Shown one piece after another: positions 35,816 to 45,162 of a DNA stretch of 64,000 nt. This DNA is from an uncultured Mycoplasmatota bacterium (GTDB taxonomy: Bacteria > Bacillota_I > Bacilli_A > RF39 > UBA660), in contig USDJ01000006.1 in the NCBI GenBank assembly GCA_900553395.1, positions 1 to 64,000 on the forward strand, read 5' to 3'. Below the pieces are notes generated by a model. It saw only the letters and a program-made list of their open reading frames with translations. It was not told the origin of the DNA and did no database searches. A program made the position numbers and the translations under genes. Each line of letters begins with the position of its first letter. Position 1 is the first letter of the stretch.

Positions 35816-36426
35816 ACAAAAAAGGCATTTAAGCCTTAATTTAATCTATGGCATTAATATAGTTAACTTTACGTCTTAGGTCAAGTTGGATTTCCCTAAA
35901 TATTACTTATCGTTACCAATAAGCGGTTCCCCATTAAAATATTTAGTATATTGTCACCAAATATACTACTTGATTGCCACTTAGTACGCACTACAATCCT
36001 ATATTAACAACACTCTAGAAGATTTCCTCACCAAATTCTTGTTATTAATTCTTTTTTGCAAATAGTATTTCAAATTGCACTTCAGTAGATTCTAGCTAAA
36101 AATTTACTAAACTGTTAACCAATTATCCCAACTATTCACTCAAGACAAGCTACACTACCCATAACTTTCATCACAAAGTAGGTTTAATCCTATTTCGTAT
36201 TCAGTCCGTCAGTAATTTCGTATAGGCAAAACACAACAATAGGTCTCCACGAATGGTGGGTCAGTTGCCATATGCCATTATGGTTGCCCAACATCCTCAT
36301 TTCCAGCACTCACCCTACACTGGGCGTATAAAGCAAGCACAAGAAGTTTCACAGATATGCTCTTTAACGGATTTTTAGCCCCGTCTTCATAACAATTATT
36401 TGACTAGAATAATGTGCCATTGATGC
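35816..36426 (-). ncRNA. ole: Large structured noncoding RNA, about 611 nt, probable OLE RNA
   Basis: There is no coding frame in 728 bp, and the region is framed by a perfect promoter and a terminator. AUGGCA near the 5' end (36420-36415) pairs with UGCCAU near the 3' end (35853-35848), closing the molecule. Two GNRA hairpins are explicit: stem 35906-35912/35917-35923 with loop GUAA, and stem 35944-35953/35958-35968 with loop GUGA. A 9-bp helix, CUAAAUAUU with AAUAUUUAG (35938-35946/35896-35904), encloses the first. More short hairpins occur upstream, for example UAGU-GCGU-ACUA within GAUUG/CAAUC. Local G+C is above the flanks. Size and the nearby OapA-like gene favour OLE; ROOL-type RNA is the main alternative. 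OLE RNA works at the membrane with OapA in stress and magnesium tolerance. Confidence 0.75.
35818..35837 (-). terminator. Terminator of the large structured RNA
   Basis: AAGGC (35822-35826) and GCCTT (35833-35837) with an ATTTAA loop. Six T follow on the minus strand. Confidence 0.85.
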
Positions 36427-36431
36427 ACTAG

Positions 36432-36460
36432 ATTATAGCAAATTTACTTAATTTTGTCAA
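36432..36460 (-). promoter_or_regulatory. Perfect consensus sigma-A promoter of the large structured RNA
   Basis: TTGACA (36455-36460), a 17-nt spacer, and TATAAT (36432-36437): every consensus base is present, which predicts very strong expression. The start should be near 36424-36428. Confidence 0.95.
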
Positions 36461-36497
36461 ATTCACTATATAAATAGTATATTCTAAAGTTAAAATA

Positions 36498-37904
36498 TTA
36501 AAACCTAAAATATATAAAAGGATTATAAGTATTGCTAATTAAAAGGCATATGCAAAATATAAATATCATTATATAAAGTAAATCTTCAATAATATAGTAA
36601 TGCTTAAATGAGCTAAACTTCTTATTTATTTTATCAAATATAGGGAAACTAAATAGAAATGCAAATGGTATATATAAATAATAGTTAAGTAAGCTATAAT
36701 TAATAGATAATGCTGCTTCTATAGGTAGTGATTTAAAATTAAAAATATTTTTAAATACATAAAGTAATAAATTTAAGTCTTCTGCTCTAAATATTATCCA
36801 ACCGATATTTATTAATATAAACGTATATAACCATCTTACAAAGCCATTCCACTTAGACATGAATTCTAATAAAAATAGCTTTTCTATCAATAAAATAATT
36901 GCAAAGTATACTCCCCAAATAATGAAATTCCAACTAGCTCCATGCCACAATCCTGTTAAAATCCACACTATAATTATATTTCTAATCCATTTTGCTTTAG
37001 ATACCCTATTACCTCCAAGAGGTATATATAAATAATCCCTAAACCATGATGATAATGAAATATGCCATCTTCTCCAAAATTCAGTTATACTCTTTGACAC
37101 ATATGGATAATTAAAATTCTCTAAAAAGTCAAAGCCAAACATTGCCCCTAAACCAATAGCCATATCACTATATCCTGAAAAATCAAAATATATCTGAAAA
37201 GTATATGCTAATGTGCCTAAAATTAATACTATTCCAGTATAATTGTTACTAATAGCAGAATTAAAAATTGTATCTGCTATTAAAGCCATATTATTAGCTA
37301 TTATTATTTTTTTACTCAATCCTATTATAAATCTTCTAAGACCATTTGAAAATTTTTCTACAGAATGCTTTCTTTTTTTTAGTTCTTTTTCTACAGTTGA
37401 ATATCTAACAATGGGTCCAGCTATAAGTTGAGGAAAAAGTGTTACATAAGTTGCTAGAAGTAAGATATTCTTTTGAACTTTAACTTCACCTCTATATACA
37501 TCTATGACATAAGATAATGTTTGAAATGTATAAAAACTTATACCTATTGGTAAAACAAGATTAATAGTAATATTATTAGTATTAAATATATTTGAGAAAA
37601 TACTATTAAAAAATCCCAAATATTTAAATATAAATAAAGTTAATATATTAAAAACTATAGTCAGTACTAATAATTTTTTCTTTAGAGATATTTTGCGTTT
37701 ATATTTATCTATCAATATTGCAAAATAATAATTTAATACAATAGATAAAATCATCAAAATTATGTATCTTGGCTCTCCCCAAGAGTAAAAAACTAATGAA
37801 AAGAACAATAGAACATAATTTTTATATTTATCTTTAGAGATATAATAAATAAGCAATGTAATAGGTAAAAATATAAACAAAAATGTTAAACTACTAAAAA
37901 CCAT
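36498..37904 (-). CDS. MBOAT-family O-acyltransferase (AlgI/DltB-like)
   Basis: A 468-aa protein with about ten membrane helices. The signature FWRRWHISLSSWFRDYLYIP (about 264-283) and the catalytic His in GLWHGASWNFIIWG (about 314-327) are intact. Such proteins pass acyl groups across the membrane to extracellular polymers. The gene just upstream encodes a DHHW/AlgX-like protein, so the pair probably O-acetylates the wall polymer made by this operon. It is the last gene of the long operon; no terminator is evident before the RNA promoter that begins 37 nt downstream. Confidence 0.92.
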   Translation of the reverse strand: MVFSSLTFLFIFLPITLLIYYISKDKYKNYVLLFFSLVFYSWGEPRYIILMILSIVLNYYFAILIDKYKRKISLKKKLLVLTIVFNILTLFIFKYLGFFNSIFSNIFNTNNITINLVLPIGISFYTFQTLSYVIDVYRGEVKVQKNILLLATYVTLFPQLIAGPIVRYSTVEKELKKRKHSVEKFSNGLRRFIIGLSKKIIIANNMALIADTIFNSAISNNYTGIVLILGTLAYTFQIYFDFSGYSDMAIGLGAMFGFDFLENFNYPYVSKSITEFWRRWHISLSSWFRDYLYIPLGGNRVSKAKWIRNIIIVWILTGLWHGASWNFIIWGVYFAIILLIEKLFLLEFMSKWNGFVRWLYTFILINIGWIIFRAEDLNLLLYVFKNIFNFKSLPIEAALSINYSLLNYYLYIPFAFLFSFPIFDKINKKFSSFKHYYIIEDLLYIMIFIFCICLLISNTYNPFIYFRF

Positions 37905-37905
37905 T

Positions 37906-39081
37906 TTATTTGCTCCAATCTATATTAAAACTTTCATTAATTAAAAATGAATAATCAGCAATAATAAGCACTTTATCTATATTATTTTCTTCTATATACC
38001 TTTTTATATCAAATTTTTCTCCCATTACTTCTTCATAATGCCTTAAATCTATTACATATGTTTTATTAAAATGAGACGCTATTAATTTATTTATTGCATT
38101 CGTATATGAAGAACCTAATACAAGCAAGTTATCTTTATCATTATTATTAAAATCAAAAATGACTTCACCAGAATCTCCACCATAAAATTCACCATAATGA
38201 TTAGTAAGCCTACTTCTATTATACTTGCCTTTAAAATAATTTTCTTCATTTCCATATGTATCATATAATTTATCATTTATTATTGTGAATTCTGGAAAAT
38301 TAAATTTATAAACAGTAAATAGTTCTTTATAGTCAAAAATCTGACTAATTCTTGATCTTGAACCATAAAATACTATGTCATCAAAAGTAACAGTTTCAAC
38401 TGGCTTTATTATGTTTTGAGCATCATCAAACATCTCAGCTATTTGTGTATATGCCATATAAGAGCCATAATAATTCCAATGGTGGTCAGTCTTATAAAAT
38501 AATTTTCTATATTCTTCGTAATTTTTAAATTCCAATGAAGCAAAGTTGTAATTACCTTTCAAATTTTTTTTAATGTAATCAATTATATTAATATGATACT
38601 CATTTTTTTCGAAATCAAAAATAGATGGAGTTGATAAAAAATAATAATAAGTATCTATATAATCATTTAACTTGCTATAAACTTCTAATCTACTATTTAT
38701 ATTAGCTCTAGCCTCTTTAGTTAATTCATCATATTTCACTATTAAATCGTGATTGCAATTATATGTAAAAAAAGAGCCATCTAAATTCAAGTATTTATTT
38801 TTACAAAGTCTTTCTGGAATATTATTATAATCAGTAAAATTTAATATCGATTTTAACTCTTGCTTAATTGTCTCTCCACCTATAAACTGGTCTGATAGTG
38901 CACTTTCCAATTTTTTTTGATAAGTACCATCTAAATATGAAATAAACGTAAAATGTTCAAATTTTTGTAATGTTCTATTTTCTGCAAAAGATATATTTTT
39001 TTCAACTCTCACAAATCCTAATTCACAGACAAATAATATTAAAAACACTAATATTATAAATATTATATTTCTAGATTTCAT
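37906..39081 (-). CDS. DHHW-family protein, AlgX/AlgJ-like SGNH-type acyl carrier/esterase
   Basis: A 391-aa protein with an N-terminal signal anchor (about 5-22) and an extracellular domain. It carries the hallmark TDHHWNYYGSYMAY (about 192-205) and a GSSYTNA segment (about 337) likely to hold the catalytic Ser of an SGNH-like fold. Family members work with MBOAT transporters to acetylate exopolysaccharides. The coding sequence ends 1 bp before the MBOAT start, so the two are tightly coupled. Confidence 0.85.
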   Translation of the reverse strand: MKSRNIIFIILVFLILFVCELGFVRVEKNISFAENRTLQKFEHFTFISYLDGTYQKKLESALSDQFIGGETIKQELKSILNFTDYNNIPERLCKNKYLNLDGSFFTYNCNHDLIVKYDELTKEARANINSRLEVYSKLNDYIDTYYYFLSTPSIFDFEKNEYHINIIDYIKKNLKGNYNFASLEFKNYEEYRKLFYKTDHHWNYYGSYMAYTQIAEMFDDAQNIIKPVETVTFDDIVFYGSRSRISQIFDYKELFTVYKFNFPEFTIINDKLYDTYGNEENYFKGKYNRSRLTNHYGEFYGGDSGEVIFDFNNNDKDNLLVLGSSYTNAINKLIASHFNKTYVIDLRHYEEVMGEKFDIKRYIEENNIDKVLIIADYSFLINESFNIDWSK

Positions 39082-39127
39082 AACATACCTTTCTACACTA
39101 TTTTTTTAAATTAAATATGATTAAATG

Positions 39128-39949
39128 TTACTTGTCATCAGTCCAATCAGTAGCTTTAATCCAATTTTCATAAGGAAAAATATGCTCTAAATTTTTAGCA
39201 GCCCAATATTGCGTTAAATATGAAGAATAAATTATTTTTTCCTTTTTTAACAATGATTCTTCAGGTATTTTTTCACTTTTAGAGTTCTTTGCTTCACTTA
39301 TTTCCATATATTTTCCAAAATAATATAAATTATCATATAATTTCATAGACATTGATATGTCCCTAACAATAGTAGAGCACATTTTATGGTGCCAATGTGA
39401 ATATTCTCCATCTGGATTATGAGTTATTATTAGTTCCCAGTTTTTGTATCCAATAATTTCCTCTAAGGAGCGATAAATCTCATACCTGATTTTACCTCCC
39501 CAATCACTAACACCAGAACTGTTACTATCAATATATGCTAAACTTAAATACTTCGCGCCATAAGAATCAAGTGCTTTTTTAAATTCTTGCTCTCTTTCTG
39601 AATTTGGTTGGCAAGTTACACACACAACTAAATATTCTTTTCCATGCTCCATTAAATGATAACCGCCGAAAATACTTTCATCATCAGGATGAGCAACTAT
39701 CATTAGTTTGGTAATACCATCCAAATCTAATTTTTCTAACTTATCAGATATATTTTTATCATAAGTATATTTGCTCTTAAACCTGTCGTCAATTTTTTTA
39801 TACCTTAAGTTTAACTCTTTATTTACTAAATTTAAATCGTTATTCTTGTTATATAGCATATATATAAAATACAATAACACAAGTATTATAATAATCATTA
39901 CGGATATGAGTATTTTTAGACTTTTTATTCTTCTTAAATTTTTTTCCAT
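39128..39949 (-). CDS. PIG-L/LmbE-family deacetylase, membrane-anchored
   Basis: A 273-aa protein. After an N-terminal membrane helix (about 11-31) comes a LmbE-like domain with the zinc-binding AHPDDE (about 85-90) and a downstream His in WHHKMCS (about 182-184). Known members de-N-acetylate GlcNAc-containing lipids and sugars. The topology would place the catalytic domain outside, unlike cytoplasmic MshB/BshB, so the substrate may be a lipid-linked or wall sugar. It sits between the glycosyltransferase pair and the O-acetylation pair in the operon. Confidence 0.85.
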   Translation of the reverse strand: MEKNLRRIKSLKILISVMIIIILVLLYFIYMLYNKNNDLNLVNKELNLRYKKIDDRFKSKYTYDKNISDKLEKLDLDGITKLMIVAHPDDESIFGGYHLMEHGKEYLVVCVTCQPNSEREQEFKKALDSYGAKYLSLAYIDSNSSGVSDWGGKIRYEIYRSLEEIIGYKNWELIITHNPDGEYSHWHHKMCSTIVRDISMSMKLYDNLYYFGKYMEISEAKNSKSEKIPEESLLKKEKIIYSSYLTQYWAAKNLEHIFPYENWIKATDWTDDK

Positions 39950-39950
39950 T

Positions 39951-40424
39951 TTAGATGCTTCTTTCTAACAATTTAATGATATTTGGTGTATTACTCTTGA
40001 ATTTCTTTGGCTTGAATTTTTTTGCTTCTATAAGTAACTTATCTAAATTATCAAAATCCTCTAAGTATAAAATATATCCTTCTTTTGCAAAGTTTTCTAC
40101 AATTTGAAGTTGATGGTCATTAACATGCTCATTATACTTTTTTAGTCTTGGAGCTGCTATGACAATTTTATTATTTTTTAATCCTGTTATAATTGATCCA
40201 ACACCACCGTGTGTAATCAAAATATCGCATTCTTTTATTTTTTCATCAAATTCATTCATTGGTATTAAATCGAATATTTCCATATCTTTCGACTTAAAAT
40301 TTGAAGTACAACCAGCTTGAACAATAACTTTTTCGTTTATTTTCTTATTATCTATTTGTTTTTGTATAGCCTCAAGTAATCTTGTGAATTTTTTATCTTG
40401 AGTACCTAATGTTACTAATATCAT
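39951..40424 (-). CDS. Alg13-like catalytic glycosyltransferase subunit (PssE/EpsF type)
   Basis: A protein of 157 aa starting MILVTLGTQDKKFTRLLEAI, the C-terminal UDP-sugar binding half of a GT28-type enzyme with LITHGGVGSIITGL (about 71-84). It functions with the Alg14-like partner encoded directly upstream to add the second sugar to an undecaprenyl-linked acceptor. The ATG at 40424 overlaps the TAA of the partner (TAATG), with GGAGGGTGG upstream. A four-codon longer frame is rejected on that basis. Confidence 0.88.
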   Translation of the reverse strand: MILVTLGTQDKKFTRLLEAIQKQIDNKKINEKVIVQAGCTSNFKSKDMEIFDLIPMNEFDEKIKECDILITHGGVGSIITGLKNNKIVIAAPRLKKYNEHVNDHQLQIVENFAKEGYILYLEDFDNLDKLLIEAKKFKPKKFKSNTPNIIKLLERSI

Positions 40425-40891
40425 TAATAAATCCACCCTCCATATATTGCTTTAGGATATAATTTCAACATGCTTTCCCATTGTACAATAAACACATCAG
40501 ATATAGGATAAACTATTTTTCCAGATAGCGTTTTTGTTTTACTATTGGCAAAAGTTTCAATAAAGATTATCTTACTACCAAAAAGTTTACCTATATAACA
40601 CATTGGAACCGCAGTATGTGTGCCTGTAGTAACTATTGCTTTAGGTCTTATTTTAATATAAAGTACCAATGATTTAAAAATGTTATAAATAAATTTAAAA
40701 AAGTAAGTAAATAAATTTTTCCTTGTTCCATAAACTAAATAATTAACATTTTTATACTTATATTTTAAATTTTTAGTAGACTTTGTCTTTTCTGTTATTA
40801 AATAACTATCGTATTTTTCAAATAAAGGACTTAATTGCAGTAACTCATTCAAATGCCCACCAGTTGAAGATATAAATAATACTCTTTTCAT
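40424..40891 (-). CDS. Alg14-like membrane-anchoring glycosyltransferase subunit (PssD/EpsE type)
   Basis: A 155-aa protein beginning MKRVLFISSTGGHLNELLQL, the nucleotide-fold N-terminal half of the split enzyme, with PKAIVTTGTHTAVPMCYIGKLFG (about 93-115) and SKTKTLSGKIVYPISDVFIVQW. It recruits the Alg13-like partner to the membrane. It overlaps the upstream GtrA gene by 4 bp and the partner gene by 1 bp. Confidence 0.88.
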   Translation of the reverse strand: MKRVLFISSTGGHLNELLQLSPLFEKYDSYLITEKTKSTKNLKYKYKNVNYLVYGTRKNLFTYFFKFIYNIFKSLVLYIKIRPKAIVTTGTHTAVPMCYIGKLFGSKIIFIETFANSKTKTLSGKIVYPISDVFIVQWESMLKLYPKAIYGGWIY

Positions 40892-41313
40892 TTTCTTTTA
40901 TTCTCCTTAAATACTATAAATTTACTAAATATATAATTCAGTATTAAAACTAAAAATTGAACTAATATTTTTGAAATCTTATCATTAATATTTAATAAAG
41001 ATACAAAAACATACATAGACGCCATATCAATTAGTAATGTAGACACTCTTGATAGAAAAAACTTAATGGCTGATGATAGATTTTCACTATTATTTTTGAA
41101 GACGAATTTTTTATTTGCAAAATATGCAAATGTAACAGCGCATATCCAAGATACAACATTTGCTACTTGCAACTGAAATGGATTATTTGGATTTAAAAAG
41201 GTTAAAACACTTATATAATATGTTGCTAAACTAACAAACGTGGTAAATCCTCCAACAATAATATAATTAATTATCTCTTCGTATTTTTTATAAACAATCA
41301 TTATCTTTTTCAT
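40888..41313 (-). CDS. GtrA-family flippase-like membrane protein
   Basis: A 141-aa protein with four membrane helices and the GtrA pattern (NYIIVGGFTTFVSLATYY near the start and LNYIFSKFIVFKE at the end). GtrA proteins are thought to flip polyprenyl-phosphate-linked sugars. Its gene overlaps the GtrB-type synthase by 26 bp, the normal pairing. Confidence 0.9.
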   Translation of the reverse strand: MKKIMIVYKKYEEIINYIIVGGFTTFVSLATYYISVLTFLNPNNPFQLQVANVVSWICAVTFAYFANKKFVFKNNSENLSSAIKFFLSRVSTLLIDMASMYVFVSLLNINDKISKILVQFLVLILNYIFSKFIVFKENKRK

Positions 41314-42220
41314 TACATAATATTTCCTTTACTATATATATTGGCCTATTTCTAGATTCCGTATAATTTCTATATACGTATTCCCCTATTATTCCCATTA
41401 AAATGCTGTTAATTCCAAATATAAATAATACAAATGGAAACAAATAATAAAATACATTAACACTTAAAATCAATTGAAAAATGAATATTAATATAGAAGC
41501 AATAATATTAAATATTGCTAACTTAAATATCATCGTTAGTGGGCTTTTTGAAAAAGATAAAATTCCACTGACTCCATATCTAAGCAAACTTTTAAAACTC
41601 CAAGATGTTTTACCATTTACTCTTTTTTGGGGAGTATATGGTAGATAATAAGTATTAAATCCTATCCAATTAAAAATGCCTTTAGAAAATCTATCATGTT
41701 CTGTAATAGTTAATATAGTATCAATAACTTTTCTATTAAATAGTCTAAAATCACTTGCACCTACCTTAACTTCAGTACCCATCGATTTTCCCATTATTTT
41801 ATAAAATTTTGCTTTTATAAATGATATTAGTTTATTTTCTATTCTACTTTCTTGGTAATACGAAACTATATCTATATCGCTATTACTTTCTAATGCTTTA
41901 ATCATAGGAAGTACTAAACTTGGTGGCTGCTGCATATCGGCATCTATTATTACTGCATAATCGCCAGTACACGTTTTTAAACCTGCAAATATACCTGCTT
42001 CTTTACCAAAATTTCTAGAAAAATTAATAACTTTGATATCAAAAGTTTTTTCTGATAACAATTTTTTTAATTCACTATATGTATTATCTTTGCTACCATC
42101 GTTTACAAATATTAGTTCAACATTATATTTTTTGTTTTTAAAAGAATTTTTCACTTCTTCATAAAATAAATTTATATTACGTTCTTCATTGTAGCAAGGA
42201 ACAATAAAAGATATTTTCAT
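41288..42220 (-). CDS. GtrB/DPM1-like polyprenyl-phosphate glycosyltransferase
   Basis: A 310-aa GT2 enzyme. It begins ISFIVPCYNEERNINLFYEEV, has the metal site VIIDADMQQPP (about 93-103) and the KVGASDFRLFNRKV segment, and ends in two membrane helices (about 225-285). It should make an undecaprenyl-phosphate sugar, which GtrA flips and a GT-C transferase uses outside. Two GT-C-like genes lie directly upstream in the operon. Confidence 0.92.
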   Translation of the reverse strand: MKISFIVPCYNEERNINLFYEEVKNSFKNKKYNVELIFVNDGSKDNTYSELKKLLSEKTFDIKVINFSRNFGKEAGIFAGLKTCTGDYAVIIDADMQQPPSLVLPMIKALESNSDIDIVSYYQESRIENKLISFIKAKFYKIMGKSMGTEVKVGASDFRLFNRKVIDTILTITEHDRFSKGIFNWIGFNTYYLPYTPQKRVNGKTSWSFKSLLRYGVSGILSFSKSPLTMIFKLAIFNIIASILIFIFQLILSVNVFYYLFPFVLFIFGINSILMGIIGEYVYRNYTESRNRPIYIVKEILCNEKDNDCL

Positions 42221-43704
42221 AAATCACACTCCCTAATATTTTTGAATACCACTTTTTTATTCTGTGGTATTCCATACCATAATTTAAACGTATAAAGATG
42301 ATAATCATCATATGGATTGGCATTCCATAAATATTTACCAGGTACTCTTATTATTTCAATAACTTCAGTATTGTCTTTTAATTGATTTCTTATATAAATA
42401 GTTCTTTTTAAATCTAATTTATAGCAATACATATAAAACAAAGTAAAAAATCCAATTAATATTGCCACAAAACAGTTGTTTAATTTTATTACCCATTTTC
42501 TATCAAATATTTTAACATTCAAACTATCAAATATAAGTAAAGAACATATTATTAGCATTATAGTAGATAAAAATGAAGTTCTACCACCAGCAAGTGGAGA
42601 AATAAGCATAGCACCATTGTTTAGAATAGCTATTAAAAAGAAAAATAATAATTTTTGTTTATCAGCTTTAGAGTACTTAACTACTAGAATAATTAAAATC
42701 ACTAAGTATGCGCACCAATACAGGAAAGTAAATATGTTATAGCAATCTAATAAGAAATTTAAACGCCCTATTTGAAAATTAAATATCAAATAACAAGTAT
42801 TTAAAACTATTGTTATAAATGGTACTATTCCCATAAAGAAATATAAAGCAAATTTTTTAAAGCCTTTCAAGTTTCTATATATCAATACTAAACTTGAAAA
42901 AGTTGAAATAAGTATTAAGAAACTGTTTTTAACAAACACATATCGTAACTGCCTAGGAAAGGTATATTTTATTTTTTCTAATAAATTCATTTTGTCAAAA
43001 GAACTCATAGAATTTAATCTATTCATAGTTCCTGGACTAAATAGCATTAAATATAATCCTAAACAAGCTGACAAAGTACATATTACCATCAAAACATTAA
43101 CTTTTTTATTTTTGATATAATAATAAACTATTATAAGTATAAAAGTTGAAATAATTCCAACTGCAACATTTTCTACAAACATACAGCTTATAAAGCTTAA
43201 TATAGGAAGCACTATATACATATATTTCTTATAAGATATTGCTGTTTTTTGATCATCAAATATTTGTCTGTTTATATATATAATAAATACTAAAAATATC
43301 ATTGGAATAAAATATGTTGTATTTCCAGTTATCCATACATATACTTGGGAAAAAGTTTCTTCGTCAACAAGTAATAAACTTTCAATAATCAGTGCTGAAA
43401 GGAATGACAACTTTCGTACATTAACCATTTTGTTAATGAAATAATACAAAAATGTCATTCCAAACGCATTAATAATTATCCATATTGGCTTGTAATAATT
43501 AAATATTAAATCGAATAACCTACTAAAAAATCTTCCCTCAAACGAATTATAATTATTAACAGATATTTTTATAATAGACTTTAATGATCCATTAAACAAC
43601 AAATTATTCCAATCATCACCTGTATATGGGATTAAAATGCCAACTAAAAGGAAAAAGATAAAAACAATTCCTAAATAAATGTATTCATTATTTATTTTTT
43701 TCAT
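42217..43704 (-). CDS. GT-C-like membrane protein, DUF6056-type
   Basis: A 495-aa protein with 10-12 membrane helices. The first extracellular loop has an acidic pair in PYTGDDWNNLLF (about 26-37), as expected for the catalytic Asp motif of GT-C enzymes using polyprenyl-phosphate sugars. Large loops include NSFEGRFFSRLF. It overlaps both neighbours by 4 bp. I assign the family by memory of this layout. The likely role is to add a side sugar to the extracellular polymer from a GtrB/GtrA donor. Confidence 0.7.
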   Translation of the reverse strand: MKKINNEYIYLGIVFIFFLLVGILIPYTGDDWNNLLFNGSLKSIIKISVNNYNSFEGRFFSRLFDLIFNYYKPIWIIINAFGMTFLYYFINKMVNVRKLSFLSALIIESLLLVDEETFSQVYVWITGNTTYFIPMIFLVFIIYINRQIFDDQKTAISYKKYMYIVLPILSFISCMFVENVAVGIISTFILIIVYYYIKNKKVNVLMVICTLSACLGLYLMLFSPGTMNRLNSMSSFDKMNLLEKIKYTFPRQLRYVFVKNSFLILISTFSSLVLIYRNLKGFKKFALYFFMGIVPFITIVLNTCYLIFNFQIGRLNFLLDCYNIFTFLYWCAYLVILIILVVKYSKADKQKLLFFFLIAILNNGAMLISPLAGGRTSFLSTIMLIICSLLIFDSLNVKIFDRKWVIKLNNCFVAILIGFFTLFYMYCYKLDLKRTIYIRNQLKDNTEVIEIIRVPGKYLWNANPYDDYHLYTFKLWYGIPQNKKVVFKNIRECDL

Positions 43705-45158
43705 TTTGCACCCTCTTCAATAAACTCAAAAGTTACATCTTCTGGCAAACCATAATAATTTAGAAAATATTTATAAGCATAATAATTCTTAGAATATGGT
43801 TCATTTATATCTATTTGATATTTATAATATTTTTTGTTTGCTAATTTATAAATTAATTTATTTGTTTTGCCTTTTTTATAATTTTCTATTGCAATTAGCC
43901 TATCTTCTTTTAACTTACCTATTTCAGAATAGATTATTGCTTCATTACATAATAGCGCTACTAATACTACTATAAGAATATAAGATAATAATTTAATAAA
44001 TTCACCTTCAAATGCATCATATAAATACAAAATAGCAAGCATAATCATACAAATAAATGTAAAATAATTAGGTCTTCCAGATATATATTCTACAGTTAAA
44101 CATAAAGAATAAGAAATAGCATAAAACGACAGAAACATAATATTTAAGTTTTCTCTTTTATGTATATAATTAATGTAAAAATTACTTAGCAAAATTGTTA
44201 TTGAAAGAACAAAATATAACCAATTATTATTTAATATTAGTGCTAAGAAAATCACTAGAATATTTACTGAAATAAAGATATATTTTAAATTATTATCACT
44301 TTTAATTAAGCTCAAGAATACAGAGACTATAAATATAATTGGAATTACATTATATATATTTTTAAGATTATACATATTATAAGAAACCACTGGTAATGAT
44401 AAATTAAGCTTTTCAATCAAATTTAATTTATTCCAAGCTTCATTCTGTCCAATTCTAGAAAAAGTTCCAGGTCCTAAAAATAAGAACACACCACTTATGA
44501 TAATTGGAATAAATAATAACAATTTTTTTCTTTCAAACTTTTTCAAAATAACAAGATCGTACATAAGCATTAGAACTACAAATATTGACGTAAATACAAA
44601 AGTAGATTCATGAATTATGCTAATAATTAATACTAAAAGCATGTTAACCCACATTTTCTTATTTAAGCCATATCTCAGATACAAGTAAATAAACAAGAAT
44701 AGAAAAGTGCTTGTCCAAACATAATTAACAGATCCAGCAACCCAATATATAATCCATTTGAAATTTACAATAAGTAAAAAGCAACAAAGCCCAAATAAGT
44801 AATTAAATAATTTATTTGAATTATTTTTATATAACCCTATAATTTTATCAATAAGGTAGAAATTCAAAATTATTATAATTGGATTTAATATTGACCATAC
44901 GTTTTTACCAAAAATTAACAGTGCTTGAACAATTGAATGTACAAAAACTCTAGAACTAACTATTTTGTAATCACTTAGCTGCATTTTTAAAACTTGTACT
45001 AAATTTGTTATTCTAACATCAGTTCTATATAAAAACGAATATCCTAAATCATCATTTAATATCATTGTATTTAAAGAACAATACAAGAGAATTATAAAAA
45101 ACGAAGATAGAATTAATATCAAGAGTTTATTTTTTTTAATCGCTTCTAACATAATCAC
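43701..45158 (-). CDS. GT-C-like membrane protein, second DUF6056-type copy
   Basis: A protein of 485 aa with the same topology as the next gene: an acidic pair in ILNDDLGYSFLY (about 33-44) in the first loop, then SSRVFVHSIVQALLIFG and many helices, ending in a soluble tail (NEPYSKNYYAYKYFLNYYG). It is a diverged tandem paralogue, so the two may transfer the same donor sugar to different acceptors or use different donors. No second GtrB is present in the window. Confidence 0.68.
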   Translation of the reverse strand: MIMLEAIKKNKLLILILSSFFIILLYCSLNTMILNDDLGYSFLYRTDVRITNLVQVLKMQLSDYKIVSSRVFVHSIVQALLIFGKNVWSILNPIIIILNFYLIDKIIGLYKNNSNKLFNYLFGLCCFLLIVNFKWIIYWVAGSVNYVWTSTFLFLFIYLYLRYGLNKKMWVNMLLVLIISIIHESTFVFTSIFVVLMLMYDLVILKKFERKKLLLFIPIIISGVFLFLGPGTFSRIGQNEAWNKLNLIEKLNLSLPVVSYNMYNLKNIYNVIPIIFIVSVFLSLIKSDNNLKYIFISVNILVIFLALILNNNWLYFVLSITILLSNFYINYIHKRENLNIMFLSFYAISYSLCLTVEYISGRPNYFTFICMIMLAILYLYDAFEGEFIKLLSYILIVVLVALLCNEAIIYSEIGKLKEDRLIAIENYKKGKTNKLIYKLANKKYYKYQIDINEPYSKNYYAYKYFLNYYGLPEDVTFEFIEEGAK

Positions 45159-45162
45159 ACAC

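Noticed and set aside
35816..36426. ROOL or GOLLD RNA, RNase P RNA, tmRNA or a group II intron at the large RNA locus
   Set aside because: RNase P and tmRNA hallmark segments and an intron domain V are not visible. ROOL fits by size and cannot be excluded, but the OapA-like neighbour favours OLE. I kept OLE as probable, not certain.
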